Assembly: GCF_938039205.1 (NCBI RefSeq)
Contig: NZ_CALHVM010000048.1
Location: 28,902 to 92,901, forward strand
Origin: an uncultured Campylobacter sp.
Lineage (GTDB): Bacteria; Campylobacterota; Campylobacteria; Campylobacterales; Campylobacteraceae
Direction of reading: 5' to 3'
DNA length: 64,000 bases
Numbering within the stretch: the first letter of the stretch is position 1; each line of letters begins with the position of its first letter. A model generated the notes under the pieces. The model was not told where the DNA came from. It saw only the letters and a list, made by a program, of their open reading frames with translations, and made no database searches. Below are positions 22,617-30,800 of the stretch, piece by piece. The translations under genes were made by a program, and so were the position numbers.

Positions 22617-23390
22617 ATGAACCTAGAAATTTTTAAAAACGATAACTTTGAGATCAGGGTTGCGGTAGGTGAGTCGGGCGATCCGCTATTTTGTTTAGCT
22701 GATGTTTGTAGAGTTTTGGAAATTCAAAACGTAACCGACGTCAAAAATGCGATAAAAAGGGAGTTTGACGATGGCCTAGATTTAACCTACCCCATCTTTG
22801 ATAGTCTAGGCAGGGAGCAAAACGCGACTTTTATTACCGAGCCGCAGCTTTATTTCGTGCTAATGCGAAGCGACAAGCCAAATGCGAGGAGCTTTAGAAA
22901 ATGGGTCAATGTTGAGGTTTTGCCGTCTATTCGCAAGCATGGCGGCTATTTGACACAAAAAAAGATCGATGAGGTGCTAAGCGATCCGGATACGATCATA
23001 AAACTAGCCCTTGATCTAAAAGCCCAAAGAGCAAAAACTCAGGAACTAGAGCGCGAAAAAGCGGCAAATTTGCCTTATATTACCTTTGCCAAAGCCGTCG
23101 AAGCAAGCGCGACAAGCATCAACATCGGCGACTATGCAAAAGCCCTATGCGACGACAAGCGCATCAGGGTAGGGCAAAAGCGGCTCTTTAGTTGGCTGCG
23201 AGATAGTGGCTACTTGCAAAAAGACAATAAGCCTTATCAGAAATACGTAGATAACGGATACTTTGAGCTTGTGATGAACGTGATAGCCACTACAAAAGGC
23301 AATCTGCAAACCTTTACGACGAAAATCACGAGCAAAGGGCAAGTAGCGCTCGCACCTAAAATAGAGCAATTTTTCTCAAAGAGCGCGTAA
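22617..23390 (+). CDS. BRO-family antirepressor with KilA-C/ANT domain
   Basis: The N-terminal Bro-N domain (residues 1-110: DPLFCLADVCRVLEI, TEPQLYFVLMRSDKPNA, FRKWVNVEVLPSIRKHGGYL) is joined to a KilA-C/ANT-like C-terminal domain (residues 150-255: ATSINIGDYAKALCD, RLFSWLRDSGYL, LQTFTTKITSKGQ). Such proteins antagonise CI-type repressors or regulate phage genes. It is the best candidate for the switch partner of the repressor at 14206-14868. Confidence 0.9.
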   Translation: MNLEIFKNDNFEIRVAVGESGDPLFCLADVCRVLEIQNVTDVKNAIKREFDDGLDLTYPIFDSLGREQNATFITEPQLYFVLMRSDKPNARSFRKWVNVEVLPSIRKHGGYLTQKKIDEVLSDPDTIIKLALDLKAQRAKTQELEREKAANLPYITFAKAVEASATSINIGDYAKALCDDKRIRVGQKRLFSWLRDSGYLQKDNKPYQKYVDNGYFELVMNVIATTKGNLQTFTTKITSKGQVALAPKIEQFFSKSA

Positions 23391-23430
23391 AATTTAGTCG
23401 AAATTTAGTAAAATAATATAAAGGTAGAAA

Positions 23431-23679
23431 ATGAAAAAAAACATAAAAGATATAACCGAAGTAGAAATAAGGTGCAAAACATGCAAGACTAAGATCACGT
23501 TTGACATCAAAGAGCGCAAGAAAAGCTTTAGCTTTTGCCCTAATTGCGGCGGAGGATTTTTTGATGACGATACGAATTTGCTTAATGATTTTGACGAGAT
23601 ATTTTATCGCTTAAATCATATCAAAAACATAGAATTTAGCTTTATTTGTGACGATGAAAAGGGAAAAAATGACAAGTGA
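23431..23679 (+). CDS. Small zinc-ribbon protein, 82 residues
   Basis: Two Cys pairs, CKTC near residue 16 and CPNC near residue 36, make a rubredoxin-like zinc ribbon. The remainder is acidic (DDDTNLLNDFDEIFYRL). It overlaps the next gene by eleven bases and forms an AT-rich two-gene unit with it. No specific family is recognised; nucleic-acid or protein binding is possible. Confidence 0.7.
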   Translation: MKKNIKDITEVEIRCKTCKTKITFDIKERKKSFSFCPNCGGGFFDDDTNLLNDFDEIFYRLNHIKNIEFSFICDDEKGKNDK

Positions 23680-24367
23680 AAATTTTATAAAAATATGTAA
23701 AAAATACGCAAAAGAAAATAATAAATGGCTACATCCTACCAATTTAGAGGCGATATTGCCGTTTTATCAGAGGTTTAAAAAATACTGCATCGAAAACCTT
23801 CGCAACGAGGACGATGAGGATAGCGTATTTGATTGGCTTGAAGACAACAGGCACAGCCCTGATCTTATGATAGAAAATCCTAATGCGATTGATAAAGGCA
23901 ATGATCCTACGGACGGATCTAAAATTTTAATCCTAGGGCAACTTAAACACGAGATAAATCCAGTCACGCCGATAAAGCGAGGTAATGAAAAAGAGCTTAT
24001 CAAAGAAATAAACGCCAAAATCAAAGAGATAGTCGGATACGATACCTTTTTTCATCAGGGCGGTAATCATATAGAATTTAAGGATAAAAAGCAAAACGAT
24101 TTATACGTTATTGAGTGGCATTTTGATCCAAATTACAAAGAGAATAATATAGTTAAACGGGTATGTGCCGAGCTGGGCATCACGCAGCGAGAGCTTGCGG
24201 AGAGGATAGGAATGAGCGAGGGTGGCTTAAATGTTGCCGTCTCAAACAACAAAATAAGTAAAATGACCGAAGCCGCCGTAAATTTGGTTTTAGAGGTCGA
24301 AACCCTAAAAAAAGAGCTATCAAAATATGAAAATCTAAAAAATGCCCTAAAAGACGCAGTTTCTTAA
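23669..24367 (+). CDS. Unknown protein with C-terminal XRE-type helix-turn-helix, 232 residues
   Basis: The start (MTSENFIKICKKYAKENNKW) follows AAGGG. Residues 1-165 are of unknown fold, acidic, with a GGNHIEFKDKKQNDLYVIEWH strand. Residues 175-215 form an XRE-like helix-turn-helix (LGITQRELAERIGMSEGGLN) followed by a short coil. Together with the zinc-ribbon gene it forms an AT-rich cassette closed by a terminator. It could be an accessory regulator or a toxin-antitoxin-like pair; there is no direct evidence. Confidence 0.6.
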   Translation: MTSENFIKICKKYAKENNKWLHPTNLEAILPFYQRFKKYCIENLRNEDDEDSVFDWLEDNRHSPDLMIENPNAIDKGNDPTDGSKILILGQLKHEINPVTPIKRGNEKELIKEINAKIKEIVGYDTFFHQGGNHIEFKDKKQNDLYVIEWHFDPNYKENNIVKRVCAELGITQRELAERIGMSEGGLNVAVSNNKISKMTEAAVNLVLEVETLKKELSKYENLKNALKDAVS

Positions 24368-24445
24368 TAGCCGAAATTTTCGGTTATTAGTTTAATGGGA
24401 AAAATTTTCACCTATTAGTTTTAATTGTGGGAAATTCCCCTAATT

Positions 24446-24480
24446 AAAAAACCTTATAAAAATTAAGGTTTTTATTTTAG
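24446..24480 (+). terminator. Terminator after the zinc-ribbon/HTH cassette
   Basis: AAAAACCTT (24446-24454) and AAGGTTTTT (24465-24473) form a 9-bp stem followed by further T residues. Another inverted repeat (TAATAGCCGAAA with TTTCGGTTATTA) lies just after the stop at about 24367-24391. Confidence 0.7.
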
Positions 24481-24507
24481 TTTTATTATTATTTTTAATA
24501 AAAACTC

Positions 24508-24567
24508 TTGACAAATCTAAATTATTATAATATAATTCTCCCATAAATCTTAAAAAAGTTAAGATTT
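24508..24567 (+). promoter_or_regulatory. Consensus promoter followed by a leader hairpin
   Basis: TTGACA at 24508-24513, a 17-base spacer and TATAAT at 24531-24536. The preceding AAAACTCTTGACAAA is shared with the early promoter at 14902-14913, but the ACTTC/GAAGT operator is missing. Downstream, AAATCTTAA (24545-24553) and TTAAGATTT (24559-24567) form a hairpin followed by a T-rich stretch, a possible attenuator. Confidence 0.65.
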
Positions 24568-24629
24568 TGTTCTTTTAGGCGGAATTGTTAAATTTAGATT
24601 AGTTTGCTAGAATACGCAAAAGGTAAAAA

Positions 24630-24788
24630 ATGATAGAGCTGTTTAAAAATATCGGCTTAGGTATTTTCGTAAACGGTGCGTTTGCTTGGCAATTCGGCGA
24701 AGCGACGACGAAAGGTCTCCTTGCGATAATCGAAGGAGTAACTATAATGGCTATAGCCATTTATATTGAGAGGAAGGCAAACAAATGA
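24630..24788 (+). CDS. 52-residue membrane protein behind its own promoter
   Basis: An AAAAGGTAAAAA ribosome site precedes ATG. The protein has two hydrophobic segments (LFKNIGLGIFVNGAFAW and LLAIIEGVTIMAIAIYI) around a short polar loop, ending in a basic tail. Its stop overlaps the start of the next small gene (ATGA). Strong promoter, leader hairpin and small membrane product recall toxin or holin-like peptides, but no family match is seen. Confidence 0.65.
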   Translation: MIELFKNIGLGIFVNGAFAWQFGEATTKGLLAIIEGVTIMAIAIYIERKANK

Positions 24789-24886
24789 CAAACCAAGACA
24801 TTATGCTTATAGCGGGCGCGCTTATAATAGTCTTTTTAGGCTTCAAAGCCATCAAGGAATACAAAAAAGAAAAACCGCAACACTGA
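24785..24886 (+). CDS. 33-residue membrane peptide coupled to the preceding gene
   Basis: Begins in the ATGA overlap. Product: MTNQDIMLIAGALIIVFLGF, then a lysine-rich tail ending KPQH. A single membrane helix with a basic cytoplasmic end. The coupling suggests it works with the 52-residue protein. Confidence 0.55.
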   Translation: MTNQDIMLIAGALIIVFLGFKAIKEYKKEKPQH

Positions 24887-24896
24887 TCTAATCGAC

Positions 24897-24933
24897 AATT
24901 CCCCTAAAGCGCAAAATCGCAGAGAGGGGAATT
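24897..24933 (+). promoter_or_regulatory. Hairpin that can sequester the ribosome site of the following gene
   Basis: AATTCCCCT (24897-24905) pairs perfectly with AGGGGAATT (24925-24933). The right arm contains the GAGGGGA ribosome site of the GTG-started gene at 24935. Folding would hide it, so translation of that regulator may need melting or ribosome passage through the upstream peptide gene. Confidence 0.55.
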
Positions 24934-24934
24934 T

Positions 24935-25582
24935 GTGCAAAATATCACTTTAAACACGCTCTTTACGACAGAGCAAGTCGCCAAAAATTACGGCATTTCG
25001 CAAAATACCATAAGAGACCATCTAAAAAATCACTTTGACGAGCTTATCGAAAATATCCACTTCGTAACCCACAAAAATGACCGCAACCGCCCGCTCGTAA
25101 AATGGACTTTAAAAGGTATCGTAGTTTTAGGCTTTTTTATCCGCTCGCCGCAGGCTAAAAACTTCAGAATTTGGGCGAGCGAGCAGTTAGAACGCGAGCT
25201 TTTAAAACAAGCGCAAGAATTTAATGATACTAGGGCGCGAAATCTCACGCTGGCGGATAAGGTGATCTCGCTCGAAGCCGCCGCCAAGCTCGAAGCCCAA
25301 AATCATAAAAACGCGGTAAACGGCTACCGCTCGCAAATCTCTAGGCGAAACAATCAAATAGCGACGCTAAAGCGCGAACTGGCTAAATTTGAAGACAAAA
25401 AGCAAAGAATGGGCGATATAAGCTACGAAAATTTAAAGGCTCTTTATCACAATACGCGGCTAGACTCCGAGTATTTTAAAAAGCAGTATAAAGAAAAGGA
25501 GCTCAAAGAGCGCGCGATCGGCGAGGCGCTAAGCCACATAAACGGACACGTGAAATCGCTAATAGACTACATTTATGATTAA
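24935..25582 (+). CDS. Phage regulatory/antirepressor-like protein, 215 residues
   Basis: The GTG start follows GAGGGGA. The N-terminal 85 residues form a helix-turn-helix-containing regulatory domain (LFTTEQVAKNYGISQNTIRD, KWTLKGIVVLGFFIRSPQAK, FRIWASEQLERELL) similar to ORF6N/Rha-like phage regulators. Residues 95-180 are coiled coil. It converges with the integrase gene and overlaps its stop by four bases. It is possibly a second antirepressor. Confidence 0.7.
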   Translation: MQNITLNTLFTTEQVAKNYGISQNTIRDHLKNHFDELIENIHFVTHKNDRNRPLVKWTLKGIVVLGFFIRSPQAKNFRIWASEQLERELLKQAQEFNDTRARNLTLADKVISLEAAAKLEAQNHKNAVNGYRSQISRRNNQIATLKRELAKFEDKKQRMGDISYENLKALYHNTRLDSEYFKKQYKEKELKERAIGEALSHINGHVKSLIDYIYD

Positions 25583-26766
25583 AGCGCGTCTAAATAGTCC
25601 GCCCACCACTGCATCATCGCACGCATTTGGGCTAGGTTTTGGGCGCGGTTGTAAGCGGCGCGGATCTTGTCCGTGCCTTTGTGCGCGAGGCATTTTTCTA
25701 TTATGTCGAAATTTAGCCCGTGAGTGTCGATGTTTTCGTTGCAAACGGTGCTAAACATTGCACGAAAACCGTGCGACACGATCTCGTCTTTGCTAAAGCC
25801 CATCCTGCGAAGCGCGACGTTTAAGGTGTTTTCGCTCATATACCGCGCCGCGCCGTAAAGCGAGCCGAAAAGATAAATTTGATCCAAGTTGTAGCCTTTG
25901 TATTCTTTTAGTAGCTCTAAGGCTTGGCGCGACAAGGGCAGGGTAAAAGCTTCTCGCATTTTCATATCGCCCGCGGGGATGCTTATGACGCCCTCGTCAA
26001 AGTCGATATACTCCCATTTTGCGCTCCTAACATTAAAGGGGCGTAGCGCTGTGAGGACTGCAAATTTAAGGGCGTATTTAGTGCGGATGTCGCCGCTGTA
26101 TTCGTCTATGCTTTGCCAAAGAGCCTTAATATCGGCGTTTTTGGTAAGCGTCGCGTAGTTTTTCTCTTTTACTTTTTTAAACGTGAAGCGGTAGTTAATG
26201 CTCGCGATCACGTTATTTGGCGCGATATAGTAGGCTGATTGCCAAATTTGATTTAAAAGTGAATAGAGCCGCTTCATCATCTCAAGGCTACCTTTTGCCT
26301 CTATCTTTTTTAAAATTTCGATGACGTCGGTTACGGTGATGTCCGTGATGCTTCTATTTTCAAAAAACGGATAAGCATACATTTCGAGCAGCCTTTTATC
26401 TCTATATAGGGTATTTGGCTCTACGCTGGGGGCTTTTATTTCGAGCCATCTTTGCGCGAGTTTTTTAAAATTTGCCTGCTCGTTTATCTCGCTCTCACGC
26501 TTGACGTCGATGCCGTCTCTTACCTTTTGCTCCAGTTTAAACCTCTCCTCGCGCGCCATTGCCAAACTAAACTCGGGAAAGTCTCCTAAATTTAGCCTTT
26601 TGATTTTGTTATCGGCCGGGCTTTTGTATTCGAGAGCAAAATATTTACGACCGCTAGGATCTACGAAAATATATAATCCTCTGCCGTCGCATTTTTTATA
26701 AATTTTATCCTTTGGCTTTAGCGTCCTGATTTCTCTATCTGTGAGCGGAGTGGGTATCTTTGGCAT
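25579..26766 (-). CDS. P4-type tyrosine integrase
   Basis: Site-specific recombinase of the element. N-terminal P4-integrase domain (LTDREIRTLKPKDKIYKKCDG, LNLGDFPEFSLAMAR), then a SAM-like core-binding domain and the catalytic domain with Arg in TALRPFNVRSAKW, HGFRAMFST (His-x-x-Arg), AHKGTDKIRAAY and its terminal Tyr. MPKIPTPLTD is the best ATG, although the nearest AAGGA is about 14 bases upstream; a TTG start at 26838 is possible. It reads away from tRNA-Leu, the usual arrangement for 3'-end tRNA integration. Confidence 0.93.
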   Translation of the reverse strand: MPKIPTPLTDREIRTLKPKDKIYKKCDGRGLYIFVDPSGRKYFALEYKSPADNKIKRLNLGDFPEFSLAMAREERFKLEQKVRDGIDVKRESEINEQANFKKLAQRWLEIKAPSVEPNTLYRDKRLLEMYAYPFFENRSITDITVTDVIEILKKIEAKGSLEMMKRLYSLLNQIWQSAYYIAPNNVIASINYRFTFKKVKEKNYATLTKNADIKALWQSIDEYSGDIRTKYALKFAVLTALRPFNVRSAKWEYIDFDEGVISIPAGDMKMREAFTLPLSRQALELLKEYKGYNLDQIYLFGSLYGAARYMSENTLNVALRRMGFSKDEIVSHGFRAMFSTVCNENIDTHGLNFDIIEKCLAHKGTDKIRAAYNRAQNLAQMRAMMQWWADYLDAL

Positions 26767-26956
26767 TTTTTTTACGGAGTCCTTTTTGTGCTTTTTGTTT
26801 TGCTCCGTTATTATTCCGTAAAAAATGAATATTTGCAAATATATTTTTATATCTGTTAGTATTTTTAAATATACGCAAAAATATCTTTAAAATCCGTCTA
26901 TATCGGGGCTTTTTTATGCTTTTGGAAGTTTTGGGAAGCTTTAAGATGTAGTATAA

Positions 26957-27043
26957 TGGTGCCCGAGGTCGGACTCGAACCGACACAAGGTTGCCCTTAC
27001 CAGATTTTGAGTCTGGCGCGTCTACCAGTTTCACCACTCGGGC
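26957..27043 (-). tRNA. tRNA-Leu(CAA), probable integration target
   Basis: Read on the minus strand, the acceptor stem GCCCGAG/CTCGGGC closes the molecule. The anticodon loop CTCAAAA gives anticodon CAA, a long variable arm follows as in tRNA-Leu, the T-loop is GGTTCGAGTCC, and CCA is encoded at the 3' end (26957-26959). The integrase gene starts about 190 bases beyond the 3' end. I found no second copy of the tRNA 3' end at the left side of the element, so the attachment pair is not resolved. Confidence 0.97.
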
Positions 27044-27090
27044 TAATTAAAGAAGTGAGATTTTACCTTGAAAGATATAAAAAATAGATT

Positions 27091-27124
27091 AAAAAACATG
27101 AAAGCCCAATCTTGAGCTTTCATG
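27091..27124 (-). terminator. Terminator of hup
   Basis: On the minus strand CATGAAAGC and GCTTTCATG form a perfect 9-bp stem with a 10-base loop, followed by a run of six T. It lies ten bases past the hup stop and separates hup from tRNA-Leu. Confidence 0.85.
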
Positions 27125-27133
27125 AAAGGGTAA

Positions 27134-27436
27134 TTATTTTTTTTTGCCTTTTTTGCCTGCGCCTGCTACTACGGCTTCTTTTAGTTTTTTGCCTACTTTA
27201 AATTTAACCGCTTTGCTAGCAGGAACGTCTATAACTTTCGTAGTTCCAGGTACTCTTGCTTTTCTAGCGGCTCTCTCGGCAGTAGCAAATGTACCAAAAC
27301 CTATAAAGCTAATACTATCGCCGCTTTTAAGAACCTCTTCGATAGTCTCTAACGCAGCATCAACTACCTTTAGAGAATCTTTTTTGGAAAGACCGGCCTT
27401 ATCGGCAACAGCTTGAATAAAATCAGCTTTTTTCAT
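27134..27436 (-). CDS. hup: HU-family nucleoid DNA-binding protein
   Basis: A histone-like DNA-bending protein that compacts the chromosome and aids recombination and repair. It has 100 residues with the family signature IGFGTFATAERAARKARVPGT around residues 46-66 and the N-terminal dimerisation helices (MKKADFIQAVADKAGLSKKD). It has an extra basic tail (AGKKGKKK). AAGGAT ribosome site. It is monocistronic with a strong terminator. Confidence 0.95.
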   Translation of the reverse strand: MKKADFIQAVADKAGLSKKDSLKVVDAALETIEEVLKSGDSISFIGFGTFATAERAARKARVPGTTKVIDVPASKAVKFKVGKKLKEAVVAGAGKKGKKK

Positions 27437-27556
27437 AGAACCATCCTTAATAAGAAGTGATATGCGGGCATTTTACAACGTTTTTATAAAAAATACAATA
27501 GTTTTTAGCCGAAAATTTAACGATTTTTGCGCGAATTTGACTAAAAAGCTCGAATT

Positions 27557-28294
27557 TTAGACTATTTGCACCAAAAACTCGCTTTTTAGTCCAGTTTTTT
27601 TGATGTCTATAAGGCGCAAATTTTCTATATCGGTTTTGCAAAGTTCGCTGAAGTTTTTTACCCCGTTTTGCGCTACTTGCCTCAAAACTATCCCGCGGTA
27701 TGCTTTGGCATAGTGACTGACGACTTTACCGTTTTTTAGAAATTTAAATGTCGCAAACGGTTTTTGTATGCGGTAAAATTTCTCGTAAAACTCGGCTCTA
27801 AGGTCTAAAATGTCGTCATCTCCTAGCCATTTATCTATCTCGCCGCTAAAATTTTGGCTATAAAATTCCTCCAAATTTAGCCCGTCTATCCGCTCGCCTT
27901 GCTTTAGTTTGTATTCGGGTAGCACATCCGCCGCCGTCACGGGGCCGAATAAATTTGAAAAAATCAGCGTATTTTTATCTATAAACTCCTGCGCCGAGCT
28001 ATCAAGGCTTCGGTAGTCAAGGTGCTTGTAGGCTACTCCGTCATATCGCAGGATTGCTTTTACCGCGCCTTTTTTAAAGAGGCTTTCGCGCAAACTCGGC
28101 TCATCGGTCAAATTTTTAACACCGAAAAGTTTTGAGATTTTTTCAACGGTAGCCGTTTGCAAAAAATCATCGTAAATTTTTAAAATTTCATACCGTTTTT
28201 CATATAAATTTGGAAAAATAAAGGCATCCTTATCTATAAATTTATTTGGACTAACAGTGGTTTTTGCTTCGCTCGGCGAAAAGAGTACTTTCAT
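27557..28294 (-). CDS. yaaA: Peroxide stress protein YaaA family
   Basis: A DUF328/YaaA protein; in E. coli it limits free iron and oxidative DNA damage during peroxide stress. Its 245 residues match the family. Recognisable features are the opening MKVLFSPSEAKT, a Tyr/Asp-rich GVAYKHLDYRSL block and the IFSNLFGPVTAADVLPEYKL core near residue 110. AAGGAG ribosome site. It is divergent from flgL. Confidence 0.9.
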   Translation of the reverse strand: MKVLFSPSEAKTTVSPNKFIDKDAFIFPNLYEKRYEILKIYDDFLQTATVEKISKLFGVKNLTDEPSLRESLFKKGAVKAILRYDGVAYKHLDYRSLDSSAQEFIDKNTLIFSNLFGPVTAADVLPEYKLKQGERIDGLNLEEFYSQNFSGEIDKWLGDDDILDLRAEFYEKFYRIQKPFATFKFLKNGKVVSHYAKAYRGIVLRQVAQNGVKNFSELCKTDIENLRLIDIKKTGLKSEFLVQIV

Positions 28295-28363
28295 TTGTTC
28301 TCCTTAAATTTGGCAAAATCATATCTAAAACTAAATAAATTTTGAAATTTGACGATATAACGA

Positions 28364-28380
28364 GTGGAACTTTATTTGCT
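28364..28380 (+). promoter_or_regulatory. Sigma-54 promoter of flgL
   Basis: GTGGAACTTTATTTGCTT has GG at 28366-28367 and GC at 28378-28379 with exactly ten bases between, matching the Campylobacter -24/-12 form GGAAC-N6-TGC. The predicted start is about 24 bases before the flgL ATG. Rod and hook genes of the middle flagellar class use this sigma factor. Confidence 0.8.
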
Positions 28381-28414
28381 TGCAAGAGCTCAATTAAATT
28401 TAAGGAAAAATGCG

Positions 28415-30661
28415 ATGAGAATGACAAATCAGCTGATGAAATTTACGAATAACTACGACTATCAGACCAATATGAAAGCGCTTTACAAGCTAAATACGCA
28501 AATTTCAAGCGGTCTAAAAATCCAAAATTCTTTTGAGGATAGTAGCGTCTATAACGACGGCATGCGGCTTGATTACGAGGTTGCGACGCTTGAGCAGGTG
28601 CAAACGGCGACGTCAAAGGCGCAACACTTTTCAAAAAATACAGATAAGGCTTTGGGTGAATTTAAGCAGCAGCTTGAGACTTTTAAAACAAAATTAGTTC
28701 AGGGTGCTAACGAAATCCACTCGCAAACATCGCGGGAAGCCATCGCAAACGACCTTCAGGGCATCAAAAATCACCTAGTAAACATCGCAAACACCTCGAT
28801 CAACGGGCAGTTTTTATTCTCTGGAAGCGCTATAAATACAAAACCTATAAACGGCGATACAAATGAGTATTTCGGCAATGCGCAAACTATGAAAGCTGTA
28901 GGCGGAGCTCAGGTAAATTTGACCTACAACCAAAACGGCCATGAGCTATTTTTGGGCAAGGACGGCGACTATAATAAAAAAGTCACCTCCAACACAATGC
29001 TAAAAGCGCAAAATTTAGACGATAAAAATAAAACCGTTTATATCGATAGCGAACACAAAATGCGCGATCTAATCGGTTTTAAATATGTAAAAGACGAAAA
29101 AACTCTAACCAATCAAGATTTTACCGGAACCGGCGTTAGGCAGTTTCAGGATACGACGTTTTTCTTGCAGGGTAAAAAGCCAAACGGCACTAGCTTTACG
29201 AGTAAATTTAAGATGACTTCGGACGCTTCGATAAACGACCTGTTAGAAAAAATCGGCACCGAATACGGCAACACTCCTACTAATAAAGTCGTCGAAGTAA
29301 CGATAAACAATCAAGGCCAAATCAACGTAAAAGACTTAAGCAAGGGCAATCAGGTTATCGATTTTCATATGATAGCGGCGACGAAAAAAGTGGCAAATGC
29401 AGATGCTCTAGCGGGCGGTATAGCAGGAGCATCTAGTGCGTTTGATACGATAGATAGCCTAACTAGCGGCGCAAATCCGCTCGAAGCCATGGTGCAGGCA
29501 AACCCAGACGACTATGAAATCACTGAATTCGTTAAGAGCAAATACGAAGACTTAGACGGCGCCGTTACAAACGCTTACGACTACGACAAGATAAATTTAA
29601 AGCAAGAGGGCAGAAACCTAATAGGCACTGTATCGCAAGTAGAGCGCGGTACTGGTAAATTTGCCGACGATAACACTACTCTAAGCCAAGTCGTGGGCTC
29701 AAAAGAGCTATATCCTGGCGAAAGAGACAAATATGATATAAACGACCAAGCCTTAAAAATGCAGATCAAATCTAAAAGCGGCGGAGACTATAAGGTGGAC
29801 GTGCTTTTTGGCACCGCCGTACCGCCTGCAACCTCAGGCAACGCGCGGGTAAATATAACAAGGCCTGACGGCACTACGTACACGACTGAGGTTTGGGATA
29901 GTTTTTACAACGACACCACAAACCCGCCGACGACCGAGGGTAGAACTACCCAGTCAAAAAATATGACCTTTAGGCAGCTAAACGATATCATCGGCATGGT
30001 CGCTAGCGATAGCGTCCCTGCGGGTGCCGGTGGCAACACTCAAGCCGACTATGCCGCCTATAAACAAGCCATCGCAAATTCGCAAGGCAGCGTCGAGGCA
30101 AACATGGATCACCGTGGCCGTATAAAAGTAACCGACAAGCAAAACGCTGTCACGCCGATAAAAGTTGGAATTTACGACGAGGCAAATTCTGATCAATTTT
30201 ACGGAGATAGCACCGGCACTACGCCTGCAACCAAGCAAGGAGACGGCTCTCTGTGGAGTTTTTCCGCAAACAACGGTATCGAGATAGATAGCCCGAGCGT
30301 GGATATTTTTGATGACCTGGATAGGATGATAGAGGCCGTTAGAAGTGGCCAGTACCGCGCCGACAGCGAGAGCGAACATCCGCGCAATTCCGGTATCCAA
30401 GGCGCGATCGAGAGGCTAGATCACATCGCCGACCACGTAAACAAAATCCACACTAAAGTGGGCAATCAAACAAATACGCTAATACAGACCAATACGCACG
30501 CTAGCGTCATGGAGGTAAACGTAAAAACCGTCAAGGCCGATATCACAAACGCCGACTACGGCGAGACCTATATGAATCTCATGCAAAAAATGATGTCGTA
30601 TCAGGCGATGCTACAGTCCGTGGCTAAGATAAACCAGCTTTCGTTATTAAACTATATGTAA
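28415..30661 (+). CDS. flgL: Flagellar hook-associated protein FlgL (HAP3)
   Basis: Joins the flagellar hook to the filament. It has 748 residues, like the long Campylobacter form (about 750) and over twice the enteric size. Flagellin-like helices lie at both ends: residues 1-140 (MKFTNNYDYQTNMKALYKLN, LNTQISSGLKIQNSFEDSS, GQFLFSGS) and the last 70 (SVMEVNVKTVKADITNADYG, YQAMLQSVAKINQLSLLNYM). The middle is a large surface domain. ATG is chosen for AAGGA upstream. A sigma-54 site precedes it. ftsK follows, as in C. jejuni. Confidence 0.93.
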   Translation: MRMTNQLMKFTNNYDYQTNMKALYKLNTQISSGLKIQNSFEDSSVYNDGMRLDYEVATLEQVQTATSKAQHFSKNTDKALGEFKQQLETFKTKLVQGANEIHSQTSREAIANDLQGIKNHLVNIANTSINGQFLFSGSAINTKPINGDTNEYFGNAQTMKAVGGAQVNLTYNQNGHELFLGKDGDYNKKVTSNTMLKAQNLDDKNKTVYIDSEHKMRDLIGFKYVKDEKTLTNQDFTGTGVRQFQDTTFFLQGKKPNGTSFTSKFKMTSDASINDLLEKIGTEYGNTPTNKVVEVTINNQGQINVKDLSKGNQVIDFHMIAATKKVANADALAGGIAGASSAFDTIDSLTSGANPLEAMVQANPDDYEITEFVKSKYEDLDGAVTNAYDYDKINLKQEGRNLIGTVSQVERGTGKFADDNTTLSQVVGSKELYPGERDKYDINDQALKMQIKSKSGGDYKVDVLFGTAVPPATSGNARVNITRPDGTTYTTEVWDSFYNDTTNPPTTEGRTTQSKNMTFRQLNDIIGMVASDSVPAGAGGNTQADYAAYKQAIANSQGSVEANMDHRGRIKVTDKQNAVTPIKVGIYDEANSDQFYGDSTGTTPATKQGDGSLWSFSANNGIEIDSPSVDIFDDLDRMIEAVRSGQYRADSESEHPRNSGIQGAIERLDHIADHVNKIHTKVGNQTNTLIQTNTHASVMEVNVKTVKADITNADYGETYMNLMQKMMSYQAMLQSVAKINQLSLLNYM

Positions 30662-30669
30662 AAACTCGC

Positions 30670-30675
30670 TATAAT
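30670..30675 (+). promoter_or_regulatory. -10 box of ftsK
   Basis: CGCTATAATCT with TATAAT at 30670-30675, nine bases after the flgL stop. Likely sigma-70 promoter for ftsK, with a 5' leader of about 120 bases. Confidence 0.5.
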
Positions 30676-30800
30676 CTACGGTTTTATTAAAGTTTCGTTA
30701 TCAAAGCGGGCGGAGCGAAAATAGGGTCAAATTTTGATAAATTTGGCCCAAATTTCGCGCTCTCGCAAATTTAAATTTACTAAATTTAAAAGGACGCGCC

